Shown here: piece after piece, positions 1 through 8,046 of the stretch
Layout: every line of letters begins with the position of its first letter
How positions within the stretch are numbered: position 1 is the first letter of the stretch
Source: an uncultured Paracoccaceae bacterium
Lineage (GTDB): Bacteria > Pseudomonadota > Alphaproteobacteria > Rhodobacterales > Rhodobacteraceae
NCBI GenBank assembly: GCA_938002605.1
Contig: CALLAF010000027.1
Coordinates: 1 to 32,263 of the forward strand
Length of the DNA: 32,263 bases
Direction: 5' to 3'
Translations under genes and position numbers: made by a program
The notes under the pieces: generated by a model
What the model was told of the DNA's origin: nothing
The model's input: only the letters and a program-made list of their open reading frames with translations
Databases searched by the model: none

Positions 1-47
1 ATGTCTTTGACGATCTTCTCGCCGGGGCTCTTCATAGTCTTTCTCAT
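1..47 (-). CDS. Transposase OrfA (IS3 type), N-terminal fragment, cut by window edge
   Basis: Reading the minus strand from an ATG at 47 gives MRKTMKSPGEKIVKDI, and the frame stays open to the window edge. A second in-frame ATG lies at 35. This N-terminus resembles IS3-family OrfA proteins of Roseobacter-group bacteria, in which SPGEKIVKDI precedes the helix-turn-helix that recognises the element ends. Only 15 codons are visible, so neither the HTH nor the integrase partner OrfB can be checked, and whether the copy is intact is unknown. The family call is from memory of similar proteins and should be treated as probable only. Confidence 0.4.
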   Translation of the reverse strand, partial: MRKTMKSPGEKIVKD

Positions 48-133
48 CGTCCACTCATCGGTGGCTACGATGAGCAACAAACACCCTATTAGCAAATAAA
101 CCTATTTGGACCCATAGGCGCTGACGTCAGACA
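1..133 (-). mobile_element. Right-hand end of an insertion sequence (IS3-type, probable), truncated by window edge
   Basis: The first bases encode, on the minus strand, the start of what looks like an IS3-family OrfA transposase, so an insertion sequence extends left out of the window. Its outer end is not certain. IS3-family ends begin with TG, and on the minus strand a TGTCTGACGTCAG stretch begins at 133, which makes about 133 a reasonable boundary. I cannot see the other end, the partner inverted repeat or the target duplication. The family assignment rests on recall of the N-terminal sequence SPGEKIVKDI, not on a search. Confidence 0.4.
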
Positions 134-140
134 TGTCTGA
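121..140. repeat. Two overlapping perfect palindromes upstream of the DsbA-family gene
   Basis: CTGACGTCAG (121-130) is a perfect 10-base palindrome, and TCAGACATGTCTGA (127-140) is a perfect 14-base palindrome that overlaps it. They lie at the presumed insertion-sequence boundary and 123 bases before the DsbA-family start. They could be part of the IS terminus or an operator. The sequence alone does not decide. Confidence 0.5.
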
Positions 141-262
141 TAAAGTCAACGGCCTACCCCGTTTTACACACATCATTGTGCTATCTCGGTAATTTGATTG
201 GAATATTGGCCCCACTGCACCATGTAAGCAATTGATCTTTCTCAATCGGAACAGCGTGCGAC

Positions 263-904
263 ATGTCCCAACATCCTTTACGTATCGATATCATTTCTGA
301 CGTCATGTGCCCTTGGTGCATTATCGGCTATCGCCAACTGGCACAGGCGCTTGAAGACACCGGCACCCCCCATGAAATCCACTGGCATCCGTTTGAGCTG
401 AACCCCGATATGCCCGCCGAGGGGCAAAACATGCGTGAACATGTGGCCGAAAAATACGGATCGACCGCAGAAGAATCGGCGCGGTCTCGCGCGCAAATGA
501 AGCAATTGGGTGATGCGCTTGGCTTTGAATTTGCATTTTCTGACGACAAGCGCATGCATAACACCTTTGCGACACATCAGCTATTGCATTGGGCGGGCGA
601 ACAAAATCGTAAGCATGATTTGAAAATGGCGCTGTTTACGGCCCATTTCACCCATCACCGTGATTTGTCTGACATCAATGTTCTGGCTGATGTTGCGGGT
701 GAGATAGGCTTTGACCGAGAAGAGGCCTTGGCGGTTCTAACAGATCAGAGGTTCGCAAATGCCGTGCGCGAACAAGAACGGTTTTGGATGCAACAAGGTA
801 TCCGCGGCGTTCCGGCGGCAGTGTTTAACAGAAAGCACCTCGTGACTGGGGCGCAAGGGGTTGAAAATTACACACATATATTGGGGCAGCTAAAAGACGC
901 GTAA
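263..904 (+). CDS. DsbA family oxidoreductase (FrnE-like)
   Basis: This 213-residue protein has a thioredoxin fold with an inserted helical domain, as in the FrnE/2-hydroxychromene-2-carboxylate isomerase branch of the DsbA family. The CPWC redox motif is at residues 16-19, immediately after the first beta strand, and the cis-proline loop GVPA is near residues 182-185. Both are needed for thiol-disulfide exchange, so it is a redox-active member and not one of the serine-containing isomerases. There is no signal peptide, so it is probably cytoplasmic, where FrnE-type proteins are thought to act in redox or stress responses. The substrate cannot be read from the sequence. It is a single gene that converges on dapA. 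The start is the first ATG of the frame, with a GGAA about 12 bases upstream. Confidence 0.9.
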   Translation: MSQHPLRIDIISDVMCPWCIIGYRQLAQALEDTGTPHEIHWHPFELNPDMPAEGQNMREHVAEKYGSTAEESARSRAQMKQLGDALGFEFAFSDDKRMHNTFATHQLLHWAGEQNRKHDLKMALFTAHFTHHRDLSDINVLADVAGEIGFDREEALAVLTDQRFANAVREQERFWMQQGIRGVPAAVFNRKHLVTGAQGVENYTHILGQLKDA

Positions 905-917
905 AGGGCTATGAAGC

Positions 918-937
918 GGGCGGGGTTTCCCCCGCCC
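918..937. terminator. Hairpin between the convergent DsbA-family gene and dapA
   Basis: GGGCGGGG (918-925) pairs perfectly with CCCCGCCC (930-937) across a 4-base loop. It lies between two convergent stop codons (904 and 944). The downstream T run is weak (GTGTTTAATTT on the plus strand), so this is probably a bidirectional terminator but not a strong one. Confidence 0.6.
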
Positions 938-943
938 AAGTGT

Positions 944-1816
944 TTAATTTAGCAAACCTGCATGCACCATCGCGGCGCGCAGCTTTTCTTTGGTTTCATC
1001 TGTCAGGGCGGTAAGTGGTGAACGCACGTCTTCGCTGCAAAGCCCCAGCAAAGACATGCCGTATTTTGCGCCAGCGACGCCCGGTTCGGTAAAGACGGCC
1101 TCGTGCAGGGGCATCAGGCGATCCAATTGGGTCAGTGCGGTGGCATAGTCGCCCGCCAATGTGCTGGCTTGGAATTCTGCGCATAGTTTGGGTGCGATAT
1201 TGGCCGTGACCGAAATGCAGCCCAATCCACCATGGGCGTTAAAACCCAGTGCGGTCGCGTCTTCGCCAGACAACTGCAAGAAATCTGTGCCGCAGGTCAT
1301 CCGTTGAGTTGGCACGCGTGACAAATCGCCAGTGGCGTCTTTGACACCGACAATCATGTCCAGTTTGGCCAGTTCGCCCATGGTTTCAGGCGTCATATCG
1401 ACAACTGAACGCCCCGGGATGTTATAGATGATGATCGGCAGGCCCACTGCAGCCGCGGCGCTAAAATGCGCGATCAGCCCGGCTTGGGTCGGCTTGTTGT
1501 AATAGGGTGTGACAACAAGGGCCGCATCTGCGCCCGCAGCTTTGGCGGCTTCGACAAGACGCACGGTTTCGACGGTGTTGTTAGATCCCGCGCCCGCGAT
1601 CACGGGGATGCGGCCAGCGGCTTCGGCGACGACGGCCGCAACGACGGCATCATGTTCCGCATGTGTCAGCGTGGGGCTTTCGCCCGTTGTACCGACAGGG
1701 ACCAAACCGTTTGACCCTTGTTCAATGTGCCAATTGACGAGCTTCTTGAGCGCATCAATGTCCACTTGGCCGTTGTTAAACGGCGTGACGAGGGCGGGGA
1801 GTGACCCTTTGAACAT
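944..1816 (-). CDS. dapA: 4-hydroxy-tetrahydrodipicolinate synthase
   Basis: DapA condenses pyruvate with aspartate semialdehyde, the first committed step of the diaminopimelate and lysine pathway in the cytoplasm. At 290 residues it has the usual length of this (beta/alpha)8 enzyme. The expected active-site residues are visible: GTTGES at 42-47, Tyr106 in YYNKP, Tyr131 and Arg136 in YNIPGR, and the Schiff-base Lys159 in VGVKDATGD. The ATG at 1816 is preceded by AAGGAAG at good spacing. It stands alone, divergent from the lytic transglycosylase gene. Both neighbours in function (precursor supply and wall turnover) touch peptidoglycan, but the shared 150-base region gives no proof of joint control. 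Other N-acetylneuraminate lyase-like family members share this motif set, but the Tyr/Arg pattern favours DapA. Confidence 0.95.
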   Translation of the reverse strand: MFKGSLPALVTPFNNGQVDIDALKKLVNWHIEQGSNGLVPVGTTGESPTLTHAEHDAVVAAVVAEAAGRIPVIAGAGSNNTVETVRLVEAAKAAGADAALVVTPYYNKPTQAGLIAHFSAAAAVGLPIIIYNIPGRSVVDMTPETMGELAKLDMIVGVKDATGDLSRVPTQRMTCGTDFLQLSGEDATALGFNAHGGLGCISVTANIAPKLCAEFQASTLAGDYATALTQLDRLMPLHEAVFTEPGVAGAKYGMSLLGLCSEDVRSPLTALTDETKEKLRAAMVHAGLLN

Positions 1817-1963
1817 AACGCGCTTCCTTGTGTGTGGGGGCTGAATCGCCCGTGCAAAATCGCGCGGACACTAGACGGGTTTGCGCCGATTGCCAAGTTT
1901 GTGAGTTGTTATTGCAGCTACCTGCGTTAGTTTATTTTTTGAACAGGCAATACGGTGGTTTTG

Positions 1964-3955
1964 ATGCGACTTTTACCCTTAGCACTTGCGTTCTCATGCG
2001 CGGCCGTTCGCGTTGCCGCGCAAGAGGCCGACCCAACCGCTGTGGCTGCAATCGCGACAGCGGATGTTGATTGGGACGCCGCGCAAACATTGGCAGCGCA
2101 AGCGGATGTTGTGACCGTTGATGTCTTGGCCTGGCTGCGTTTGCTGGAAGGGGAAGCCTCGTTTGCGGATTACGTGACCTTTGTTGCAGATCACCCTGAT
2201 TGGCCCGGATTAGAGCGCCTTCGCAAAGTTGCGGGCCCGTTGATCCCACAAGATTATCCGACTGAAGGCGTGATTGCGTGGTTCGCAGAACATGCCCCCC
2301 AGACAGGCGAAGGGGCGCAGCGCCTTGCCGCGGCGTTGTTCGCAAGCGGTGAAGATGCGCGCGCGAATGAGGTTTTGCGCAGGGCTTGGCTGGAATTAGG
2401 CCTGACCGATGATGGGCATGCCGCGCTGATAAATGCCTTTCCTGAACAATTGGCCTCCTATCACGCCGCGCGCGCGGATGCGATGCTGTGGCGTTCGCGG
2501 CGCAGTGACGCCAGACGGATGTTGCCTTTGTTAGCGCCCGATCAACGTGCTGCTGTCGCAGCGCGGATCGGCTACATCGCGGGCACGCGAAACATGTTGC
2601 CGCTTTATAATGAGGTGCCCGCCGCCCTGCGCGACGATCCCGGTTTTGCATACGCCCGCTATAGCTGGTGTGCGCAGCGTGGGGATTGGACGGATGCTGT
2701 GGAGATGCTGGTGGACCGGTCCACCAGCCGCGCCGCTTTGGGGGAACCGTTTCGTTGGGCTGGCTGGCGGCGGGTGCTTGCCCGGTGGGAAATGCGCGAA
2801 GGGCGCGCCGATCAAGCCTATGCTTTGGCGTCGCGACACTATTTAGACGAAGGTGCCACCTATTCGGACTTGGAATGGCTGTCCGGATATATTGCGCTGA
2901 CCTATCTTGGCGATCCCGCCCGCGCATTGATCCATTTTGAAAAGGCGGCTGATGCGGTTTCAACCCCAATTTCGATCAGCCGGATGCAATACTGGCAGGG
3001 GCGCACCCATGAGGTGATGGAGAATGCTGATTTGGCGGCGCTGGCATATGGCGCGGCCGCCAATCATCAAACGGCGTTTTATGGGTTATTGGCCGCTGAA
3101 AAACTTGGGCGTCCGCTTGATCCGATGCTTGCTGGAACCCCCGTCGATTGGGAGGGCGCGCCTGTCTTTGACCAACCGCTTGTAAAAGCCGCTTTTATCT
3201 TGCTTGCGGGGGGCGAACGTGGCGCGGCGGTGACGTTTTTTGCACATCTTGGCAAGACCTTGCCGCCAGAAGAATTGGCGCTGATTGGCGCTTATCTCGA
3301 TCATTTGGACGAGCAATATTATACATTGTTGCTTGGCAAGGTGGCGGTCACACGTGGGATCGTTATTCCGACAATCTACTATCCAATTCATGATCTTGCC
3401 CAGATGGACCTTCCTGTTGAACCTGCGCTGTCTTTGTCGATTGCGCGGCGAGAAAGCGAATTTAACACCACTGTTGGCAGTCCCGTCGGGGCGCTTGGTT
3501 TGATGCAGCTGATGCCCGGCACAGCCGAAGAGGTCGCGGATGAATTGGGCCTTCCCTACGCGCGGGCCAAGGTGATTAACGACTGGCGCTATAACGCGAC
3601 GCTTGGCACGCAGTACTTGGCGGGTCTGCAAGAACAATTTGGACCGACGCCGGTGATGATTGCGGCGGGGTATAATGCGGGGCCTGGGCGCCCACGTACA
3701 TGGATGGAAGAACGCGGCGATCCGCGCCTACGCGAGATGGATGTCATTGATTGGATCGAACATATCCCGTTCCGCGAGACCCGTAATTACGTCATGCGCG
3801 TCACGGAAAGCCTGCCGATTTACGCGGCCCGACTGACCGGTGAAACAGGTCCGGTTGCCTTTACCGACCTTCTCATTGGTAAAAAACCACTGCTGCGCCC
3901 GGTCGCCCGTCCAGAACAATTAGGCCTTTTGCCGGGCGCGCCACAGGGTGAATAA
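1964..3955 (+). CDS. Secreted lytic murein transglycosylase (Slt70-like)
   Basis: This exported enzyme should cleave the MurNAc-GlcNAc bond of peptidoglycan to form 1,6-anhydro-muropeptides. The N-terminus (MRLLPLALAFSCAAVRVAAQ) is a signal peptide. A long alpha-helical region with Slt70-like superhelical repeats fills about residues 25-470. The C-terminal SLT domain follows, with the catalytic Glu in ARRESEF near residue 497, then GALGLMQLMPGTA and AAGYNAGPGR, all hallmarks of family 1 transglycosylases. Length (663) fits Slt70. A GTG at 1955 in the same frame, with an AGG seven bases upstream, is an alternative start adding three residues. The 3' end overlaps the convergent EamA gene by 36 bases. 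The gene contains a perfect 20-base palindrome at 2708. Confidence 0.93.
   Translation: MRLLPLALAFSCAAVRVAAQEADPTAVAAIATADVDWDAAQTLAAQADVVTVDVLAWLRLLEGEASFADYVTFVADHPDWPGLERLRKVAGPLIPQDYPTEGVIAWFAEHAPQTGEGAQRLAAALFASGEDARANEVLRRAWLELGLTDDGHAALINAFPEQLASYHAARADAMLWRSRRSDARRMLPLLAPDQRAAVAARIGYIAGTRNMLPLYNEVPAALRDDPGFAYARYSWCAQRGDWTDAVEMLVDRSTSRAALGEPFRWAGWRRVLARWEMREGRADQAYALASRHYLDEGATYSDLEWLSGYIALTYLGDPARALIHFEKAADAVSTPISISRMQYWQGRTHEVMENADLAALAYGAAANHQTAFYGLLAAEKLGRPLDPMLAGTPVDWEGAPVFDQPLVKAAFILLAGGERGAAVTFFAHLGKTLPPEELALIGAYLDHLDEQYYTLLLGKVAVTRGIVIPTIYYPIHDLAQMDLPVEPALSLSIARRESEFNTTVGSPVGALGLMQLMPGTAEEVADELGLPYARAKVINDWRYNATLGTQYLAGLQEQFGPTPVMIAAGYNAGPGRPRTWMEERGDPRLREMDVIDWIEHIPFRETRNYVMRVTESLPIYAARLTGETGPVAFTDLLIGKKPLLRPVARPEQLGLLPGAPQGE
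2708..2727. repeat. Perfect 20-base palindrome inside the transglycosylase gene
   Basis: CTGGTGGACCGGTCCACCAG reads the same on both strands with no loop. It lies within coding sequence for the helical domain (around LVDRSTS). Such a long perfect palindrome is rare by chance in a window of this size. It could form a cruciform or hairpin in mRNA, or be a dyad site for a DNA-binding protein. No copies were noticed elsewhere in the window. Confidence 0.6.
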
Positions 3956-4783
3956 CCCAGCACCAATGACAATTGCGCCCCCTAAGGCCACGTTCGGACG
4001 GATGGTTTCCCCCAAGACAAATACACCAATTGCGCTGGCAAAAACCAGTTGCAAATAGGCGAAGGGCTGGACAGAACTTGCCTCTGCGACTTCGTAGGTT
4101 TTGATCAAAAGCCAATGCCCCACCGCGCCAGTGACACATAGGGCTGCCATCCAAACCCAATCTTGGGGCATCATCGGTTCCCATGATCGCGCGCCGATAA
4201 TGGTCATCAATACGGCCCCCGCGACCCCGGTCCAAAAGAACGAGGTGGCGGTTGTGTCTTTGCGCGCAGCATAGCGGGTTAGCAGACCATATAGCGCGAA
4301 CATCAACGCCCCGATGACTGGGATAACAGCAGCGGGCGCAAAAACGCCGTAGCCCGGCTGTAAAATGACTAAGACGCCGACGAAACCGATCGCAATAGCA
4401 GTCCAGCGCCGCCAGCCGACCTGTTCGCCAAGAACCGGGCCGGATAGTGCGGCGATCAAAAGCGGGTAGCTCGCAAAAATGGCATGGCTTTCGACCAGTC
4501 CCAACATCACAAACCCGGTGATCAAAACGCAAATTTCGCTTGCGAGCAAAAGCCCGCGGGTGATCTGTAGGATCGGTTGCTTTGTTGCCGCAGCCGCTTT
4601 GATAGACCCGGTTTGCCGTGTCGCGACCGTGATAACAAAAGCCGCAAAAAACCAGTACCGGATCATGACGATCATCAGCACATTATATTGTCCAGCAAGA
4701 TGGGTGGATATCCCATCTTGAACCGCAAACACAAATGTCGTTGTGATCATCAACATGATCCCAAGACGGGCATTATTCTGCAT
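3920..4783 (-). CDS. DMT-superfamily permease (EamA family)
   Basis: This 287-residue protein is almost entirely hydrophobic, with about ten predicted membrane segments arranged as two repeated five-helix EamA units. The first runs from MLMITTTFVFAVQDG, and the second begins near VIPVIGALMFALYGLLTRYAA. EamA permeases of the drug/metabolite superfamily export or import small metabolites across the inner membrane. The substrate cannot be predicted from the sequence. The ATG at 4783 lies inside the end of mnmD, overlapping by 11 bases on the same strand, so the two are probably translationally coupled. At its 3' end it overlaps the transglycosylase gene by 36 bases tail to tail. Confidence 0.9.
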   Translation of the reverse strand: MQNNARLGIMLMITTTFVFAVQDGISTHLAGQYNVLMIVMIRYWFFAAFVITVATRQTGSIKAAAATKQPILQITRGLLLASEICVLITGFVMLGLVESHAIFASYPLLIAALSGPVLGEQVGWRRWTAIAIGFVGVLVILQPGYGVFAPAAVIPVIGALMFALYGLLTRYAARKDTTATSFFWTGVAGAVLMTIIGARSWEPMMPQDWVWMAALCVTGAVGHWLLIKTYEVAEASSVQPFAYLQLVFASAIGVFVLGETIRPNVALGGAIVIGAGLFTLWRARQKA

Positions 4784-5456
4784 CGGGTATCCTTGCCTGT
4801 GTCATATGGCGTTTGCGTCCAAATCCCGGCGTGCGGGTTACGGTGAACCCTGCGTGCGCAAGGCTTTGGCGGACATGGCCCGCCGCGCTATAGGTAGCCG
4901 CAGTACCGCCCGGATGCGTGTGATCGCCTACCACCCGCATCAAATCAGCGCCCCAAAGTTCAGGGTTTTTTGCAGGTGAAAACCCATCCAAAAACCATGC
5001 GTCCGCCTTTTGATCCCATGCAGGCAAGGTAAGGCGCGCATCGCCGATGATGACATCTAAGATCGGTCCGTTTGGTAGTTGCGTTGGCCCCGCGCCGGGT
5101 TTCCAATGTGCCAACAGATTTGTCGCGTATTCAGCCACCTCGGGAAAGTGCTGGAGCGCCGTGCGCATATCCTCAACCTGCATTGGAAAGGCTTCGAAGG
5201 ATGTGAATTTTAATGTGCCCGGACACCCGGCCTGATCCCAAAGCACCCAAGTCACCAACAGGTTCAGCCCGGTGCCAAAACCCAGTTCCGCAATCTGAAA
5301 ATCACCTCCAAACCGCGCGGGCAGGTCGTTGCCGTCCAAAAAAACATGGCGCGTTTCTGCCAACCCATTGTCGAGCGAATAGTAGGGGTCATCAAACTGC
5401 GTTGAGATCGGCACCCGGCCGTCCCTCCAATCAAGCTCTGCTGTCTGGTTTGTCAT
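4773..5456 (-). CDS. mnmD: tRNA 5-methylaminomethyl-2-thiouridine methyltransferase
   Basis: MnmD transfers a methyl group from SAM to nm5(s2)U34 in the wobble position of certain tRNAs, completing mnm5(s2)U. In E. coli this is the N-terminal half of bifunctional MnmC. Here it is stand-alone at 227 residues. The SAM-binding strand-loop IAELGFGTGLNLL is near residues 54-66, and the family signature DAWFLDGFSPAKNPELW lies near residue 150. The frame opens nine codons earlier, but the ATG at 5456 is preferred: an AAGG lies about nine bases before it and MTNQTAELDWRDG matches the usual N-terminus. It precedes the EamA gene with an 11-base overlap and is divergent from the FAD oxidoreductase gene across 48 bases. 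That placement supports the two being separated halves of MnmC. Confidence 0.88.
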   Translation of the reverse strand: MTNQTAELDWRDGRVPISTQFDDPYYSLDNGLAETRHVFLDGNDLPARFGGDFQIAELGFGTGLNLLVTWVLWDQAGCPGTLKFTSFEAFPMQVEDMRTALQHFPEVAEYATNLLAHWKPGAGPTQLPNGPILDVIIGDARLTLPAWDQKADAWFLDGFSPAKNPELWGADLMRVVGDHTHPGGTAATYSAAGHVRQSLAHAGFTVTRTPGFGRKRHMTQARIPDAE

Positions 5457-5504
5457 TGAATCATGCCTTAAAGCTTGCGCCATCTTTGGGCGGAAGGAAC
5501 AAGA

Positions 5505-6509
5505 ATGGCAACGGCTGATGTGACAGTTATGGGCGCGGGCGTTTTTGGGCTTTCGGTGGCTTATGCCTGTGCGCGGCGTGGTGCGCGCGTGCAGGTTATT
5601 GATCCGAACGGTGTCGCAGCAGGATCAAGCGGCGGTGTCGTGGGCGCACTGGCCCCACATGTTCCCGAAAATTGGAACGAAAAGAAAGCGTTCCAATTCG
5701 AAAGCCTGATCAATGCAGAACAATTTTGGGCAGAGATTTCAGAGCGAACAGGCGCGGATGTCGGCTATGCCCGTTCGGGGCGGTTGCAGCCATTAGCGGA
5801 TTCGCGCGCTGTTGAATTGGCGCGGGCACGAGCAGAAAGCGCTGCCGATTTGTGGCAGGGCAAAGCCCTCTGGGAAGTTATCGCGACTGACACAAGTGCT
5901 TGGGCGCCGCCGTCGCCCAGCGGGTTTATTGTACGCGATACGCTTTCAGCATTGGTGCATCCGCGCCGGGCCACGCGTGCGTTGGCTGATGCGGTGATCG
6001 CGCTGGGCGGGACGGTTGGTGAATCTGGTGATCCAGAAGGCAAGATCGTCTGGGCGACCGGGTACGCAGGTGTGGCAGAGCTTGGGGGGGGCGGTGTCAA
6101 AGGGCAGGCAGCACTGCTTGCGTTTGATGCAAAAAAACAGCCGCAACTATTTGCAGATGCTTTGCATATCATCCCGCATTGCGATGGCACTGTGGCGATA
6201 GGATCAACAACAGAACGCGAATTTGATGACCCGACCACGACCGACAATCAGCTTGACGATGTGGTGGCGCGGGCGCGGGCGTCCTTTCCGGTCTTACGCG
6301 ACGCGCCTGTGATTGAACGCTGGGCCGGGGTGCGCCCGCGCAGCCGCAGCCGTGCGCCGATCTTGGGGTATCATCCCAATCGGCCCAGTGAATTTGTGGC
6401 AAACGGAGGCTTTAAAATCGGGTTTGGAATGGCCCCGAAGGTTGGACACGTGATGGCGGATTTTGTGCTTGATGGGCGCGACGCTATTCCAGCTGGTTTC
6501 CACCCTTAA
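5505..6509 (+). CDS. FAD-dependent oxidoreductase, probable MnmC oxidoreductase half
   Basis: This is a 334-residue DAO-family flavoprotein. GAGVFG (residues 10-15) binds the FAD ADP moiety, and Asp/Asn residues after VQVID close the first Rossmann strand. AAGSSGGVVGALAPH and WAGVRPRSRSRAPILGYHP resemble the corresponding parts of the MnmC C-terminal domain, which oxidatively removes the carboxymethyl group from cmnm5(s2)U34 in tRNA. The divergent neighbour across 48 bases is mnmD, the enzyme for the next step, which strengthens that assignment. Other DAO-family amine oxidases (glycine oxidase, D-amino acid dehydrogenase) remain possible on sequence alone. The ATG at 5505 with GGAAGGAAC upstream is favoured over the ATG ten codons earlier. 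Confidence 0.75.
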   Translation: MATADVTVMGAGVFGLSVAYACARRGARVQVIDPNGVAAGSSGGVVGALAPHVPENWNEKKAFQFESLINAEQFWAEISERTGADVGYARSGRLQPLADSRAVELARARAESAADLWQGKALWEVIATDTSAWAPPSPSGFIVRDTLSALVHPRRATRALADAVIALGGTVGESGDPEGKIVWATGYAGVAELGGGGVKGQAALLAFDAKKQPQLFADALHIIPHCDGTVAIGSTTEREFDDPTTTDNQLDDVVARARASFPVLRDAPVIERWAGVRPRSRSRAPILGYHPNRPSEFVANGGFKIGFGMAPKVGHVMADFVLDGRDAIPAGFHP

Positions 6510-6737
6510 CGTGTAGTGTCGCGCATCTTTGACACGATGAACCGAATTTTCTGAATCCTATCAACGAACCGCCTCTGGAAATATGGGCCCAAACGGCAAG
6601 CATTTCCAACGCAAACCCGACCTTCGGCGTGGTCTGGGCGAAGTCGGCAGAGCGGACAAAACTGACCTTGCCGTTCGCGTGACCAACGACCGCTATTCAA
6701 GTCCTATACTGGCCGCGGAACGCCATCATCAAATATG
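6510..6737. other. Gene-free stretch with debris-like sequence
   Basis: No convincing gene lies in these 228 bases. A 64-codon minus-strand frame is Arg/Cys-rich with no recognisable domain or ribosome binding site, and I do not accept it. The GC-rich middle (about 6580-6700) contrasts with the AT-rich gene that follows and has the look of the degenerate dispersed fragments often seen between genes in Roseobacter genomes. That comparison is from memory. Confidence 0.4.
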
Positions 6738-7700
6738 TTAAGGATCAACGATCAACATGCATATTTCATCTTGATCTCCCGTTTCTGACCGAAACAAAAA
6801 ATCGTGCTTATTGGCGACCCCTACAACGATATCAACCGTTCGACGTTCTCGATCAATTTCTAGATCAGTGTACCTCGAGTCCAGACCCTTACCTATATAT
6901 CGCAGCTCAACAGTTGAATCCAAAGGAAACTGAATCGTCACTGTTTGGTCCACGCGAGCACGCGCAGGTTCACCATTTTCTAATAAGCAAGCGGGGGCGT
7001 CCGGTGCCGCATGCGGATCGTCAGCGGCGACGACTTGCAGCGGGCAGGACCCCATCAATGCGTAACGTTGTTCTTCTCTCGAGGTATGCCTCTGTTCACC
7101 TAAAAAATCACGATCTTCAAAAATAAGATATTGCGCTACCCCAACAGATTTGCTGATCGCGAATACAGCAGTCGACTGAATAATTGAGCCATCCGCGATC
7201 CTTGGCGGATGTATAGACAAATCACCAATCCTCCGATCTGAGTTGAATACGTTTATTTGTCCGGGTCTCATTGGCTGTGGGCGCCTTAGTTCTGGGCAAA
7301 CACCCAGCGTTAGGCCCTCAACTCCATCTTGATCGAAATCGTAGATTTCAGGGGTTACTAAACAAGAATAAATCTCTGCGCTGTTTTCATCAAGAAAACG
7401 TAGCACTGATGGGCCGTCTTGGGCTTCGTCATATGGATAGATCATAATACTTGTGCCGAAAGAGTATAGTGGGTCAACGAAGATCCTGTCGTCGGAAGCT
7501 ACGACTGTGTGAACGCCGGCCGGCGCAGACACAAAACTAAAGTAGCCTTTAAAGAGCTCTCCATTCGGTCCTATGTTTGTAACACATGGAAACAGTTCCT
7601 GCCTGCCTCCCCCATCTGATTGAGCGGCAGCTCCTTCTGGAAAAACCAGCGTAGCTAGAATACTAAAAGGCTTCAGGATTTCAAAAATCTTAGGGATCAT
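6738..7700 (-). CDS. Secreted hypothetical protein with cysteines and an FG-GAP/VCBS-like Asp motif
   Basis: I do not recognise this 320-residue protein. The ATG at 7700 is chosen because it has GGAA eight bases upstream and opens a clear signal peptide (MIPKIFEILKPFSILATLVF, then EGAAAQ as the likely cleavage region). The 26 codons before it in the open frame are unlike a protein start. The mature part looks beta-rich and has six cysteines in contexts such as LFPCVTN, IYSCLVT, LGVCPE, GSCPL, PACLLEN and EICML, suggesting disulfides in the periplasm or outside the cell. IYDFDQDGVEGLTLG resembles the Asp-rich calcium loop of VCBS/FG-GAP repeats. Its DNA is clearly more AT-rich than its neighbours and it has debris-like DNA on both sides, consistent with transfer. 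No partner gene gives a functional clue. Confidence 0.7.
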   Translation of the reverse strand: MIPKIFEILKPFSILATLVFPEGAAAQSDGGGRQELFPCVTNIGPNGELFKGYFSFVSAPAGVHTVVASDDRIFVDPLYSFGTSIMIYPYDEAQDGPSVLRFLDENSAEIYSCLVTPEIYDFDQDGVEGLTLGVCPELRRPQPMRPGQINVFNSDRRIGDLSIHPPRIADGSIIQSTAVFAISKSVGVAQYLIFEDRDFLGEQRHTSREEQRYALMGSCPLQVVAADDPHAAPDAPACLLENGEPARARVDQTVTIQFPLDSTVELRYIGKGLDSRYTDLEIDRERRTVDIVVGVANKHDFLFRSETGDQDEICMLIVDP

Positions 7701-8046
7701 ATAAGTTTCCAAGCATAAACAAGTTTTTGCATGAGAAAAGATAACGTTTCTTTGAGCGATACTAAACGGGCAAAGCACATATTAGCCCGCTAGTTTCTAT
7801 CGTATCCGAAGTCGGATAAAGCCGTGCTATGGCGATCCGGCCAGCTTTGAAAATTGCGCACTATGCGAACGATGGCTTTCGGAAAGCTGCGTTCGCCAGA
7901 GCAGACTTTAACCACATCACGGAAATATTGTAGGTTTGGGCTCAGGGCTGACATTGGCTGCAAAATCCACGAAGGTCTGCTTTTGTTATTCTGGTCCAAC
8001 TGCGACCGATGGGGCAGGTTCGTGTGACGTTCAACGCTTTAGGTGC
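7701..8046. other. 346-base stretch without a supported gene
   Basis: The left part (7701-7790) is AT-rich and should hold the promoter of the secreted orphan gene. From 7797 to 8040 the composition changes. A 69-codon minus-strand frame (7790-7999) has no recognisable domain and I reject it. The region holds a strong imperfect inverted repeat (7865-7896). It resembles the leftover fragments that scatter between genes in related genomes, though I cannot test this here. Confidence 0.45.
7865..7896. repeat. Imperfect inverted repeat (hairpin) in the gene-poor stretch
   Basis: GCGAACG (7865-7871) pairs with CGTTCGC (7890-7896), and inside it GCTTTC pairs with GAAAGC around a single central base, with a small unequal internal loop between the two stems. 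There is no T run, so it does not look like a normal terminator. It could be the core of a dispersed palindromic element or a structured RNA fragment. Confidence 0.5.

Noticed and set aside
1932..2969. 345-codon open frame on the minus strand, antisense to the lytic transglycosylase gene
   Set aside because: The translation is Arg/His/Pro-rich with no domain, and the plus strand carries a complete signal peptide and SLT enzyme. Long antisense frames are common in GC-rich coding DNA.
6506..6700. 64-codon minus-strand frame after the FAD oxidoreductase
   Set aside because: It overlaps the end of that gene and its Arg/Cys-rich translation matches no family I know.
7790..7999. 69-codon minus-strand frame
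   Set aside because: No domain, no convincing ribosome binding site, lies over the hairpin element and looks like debris.
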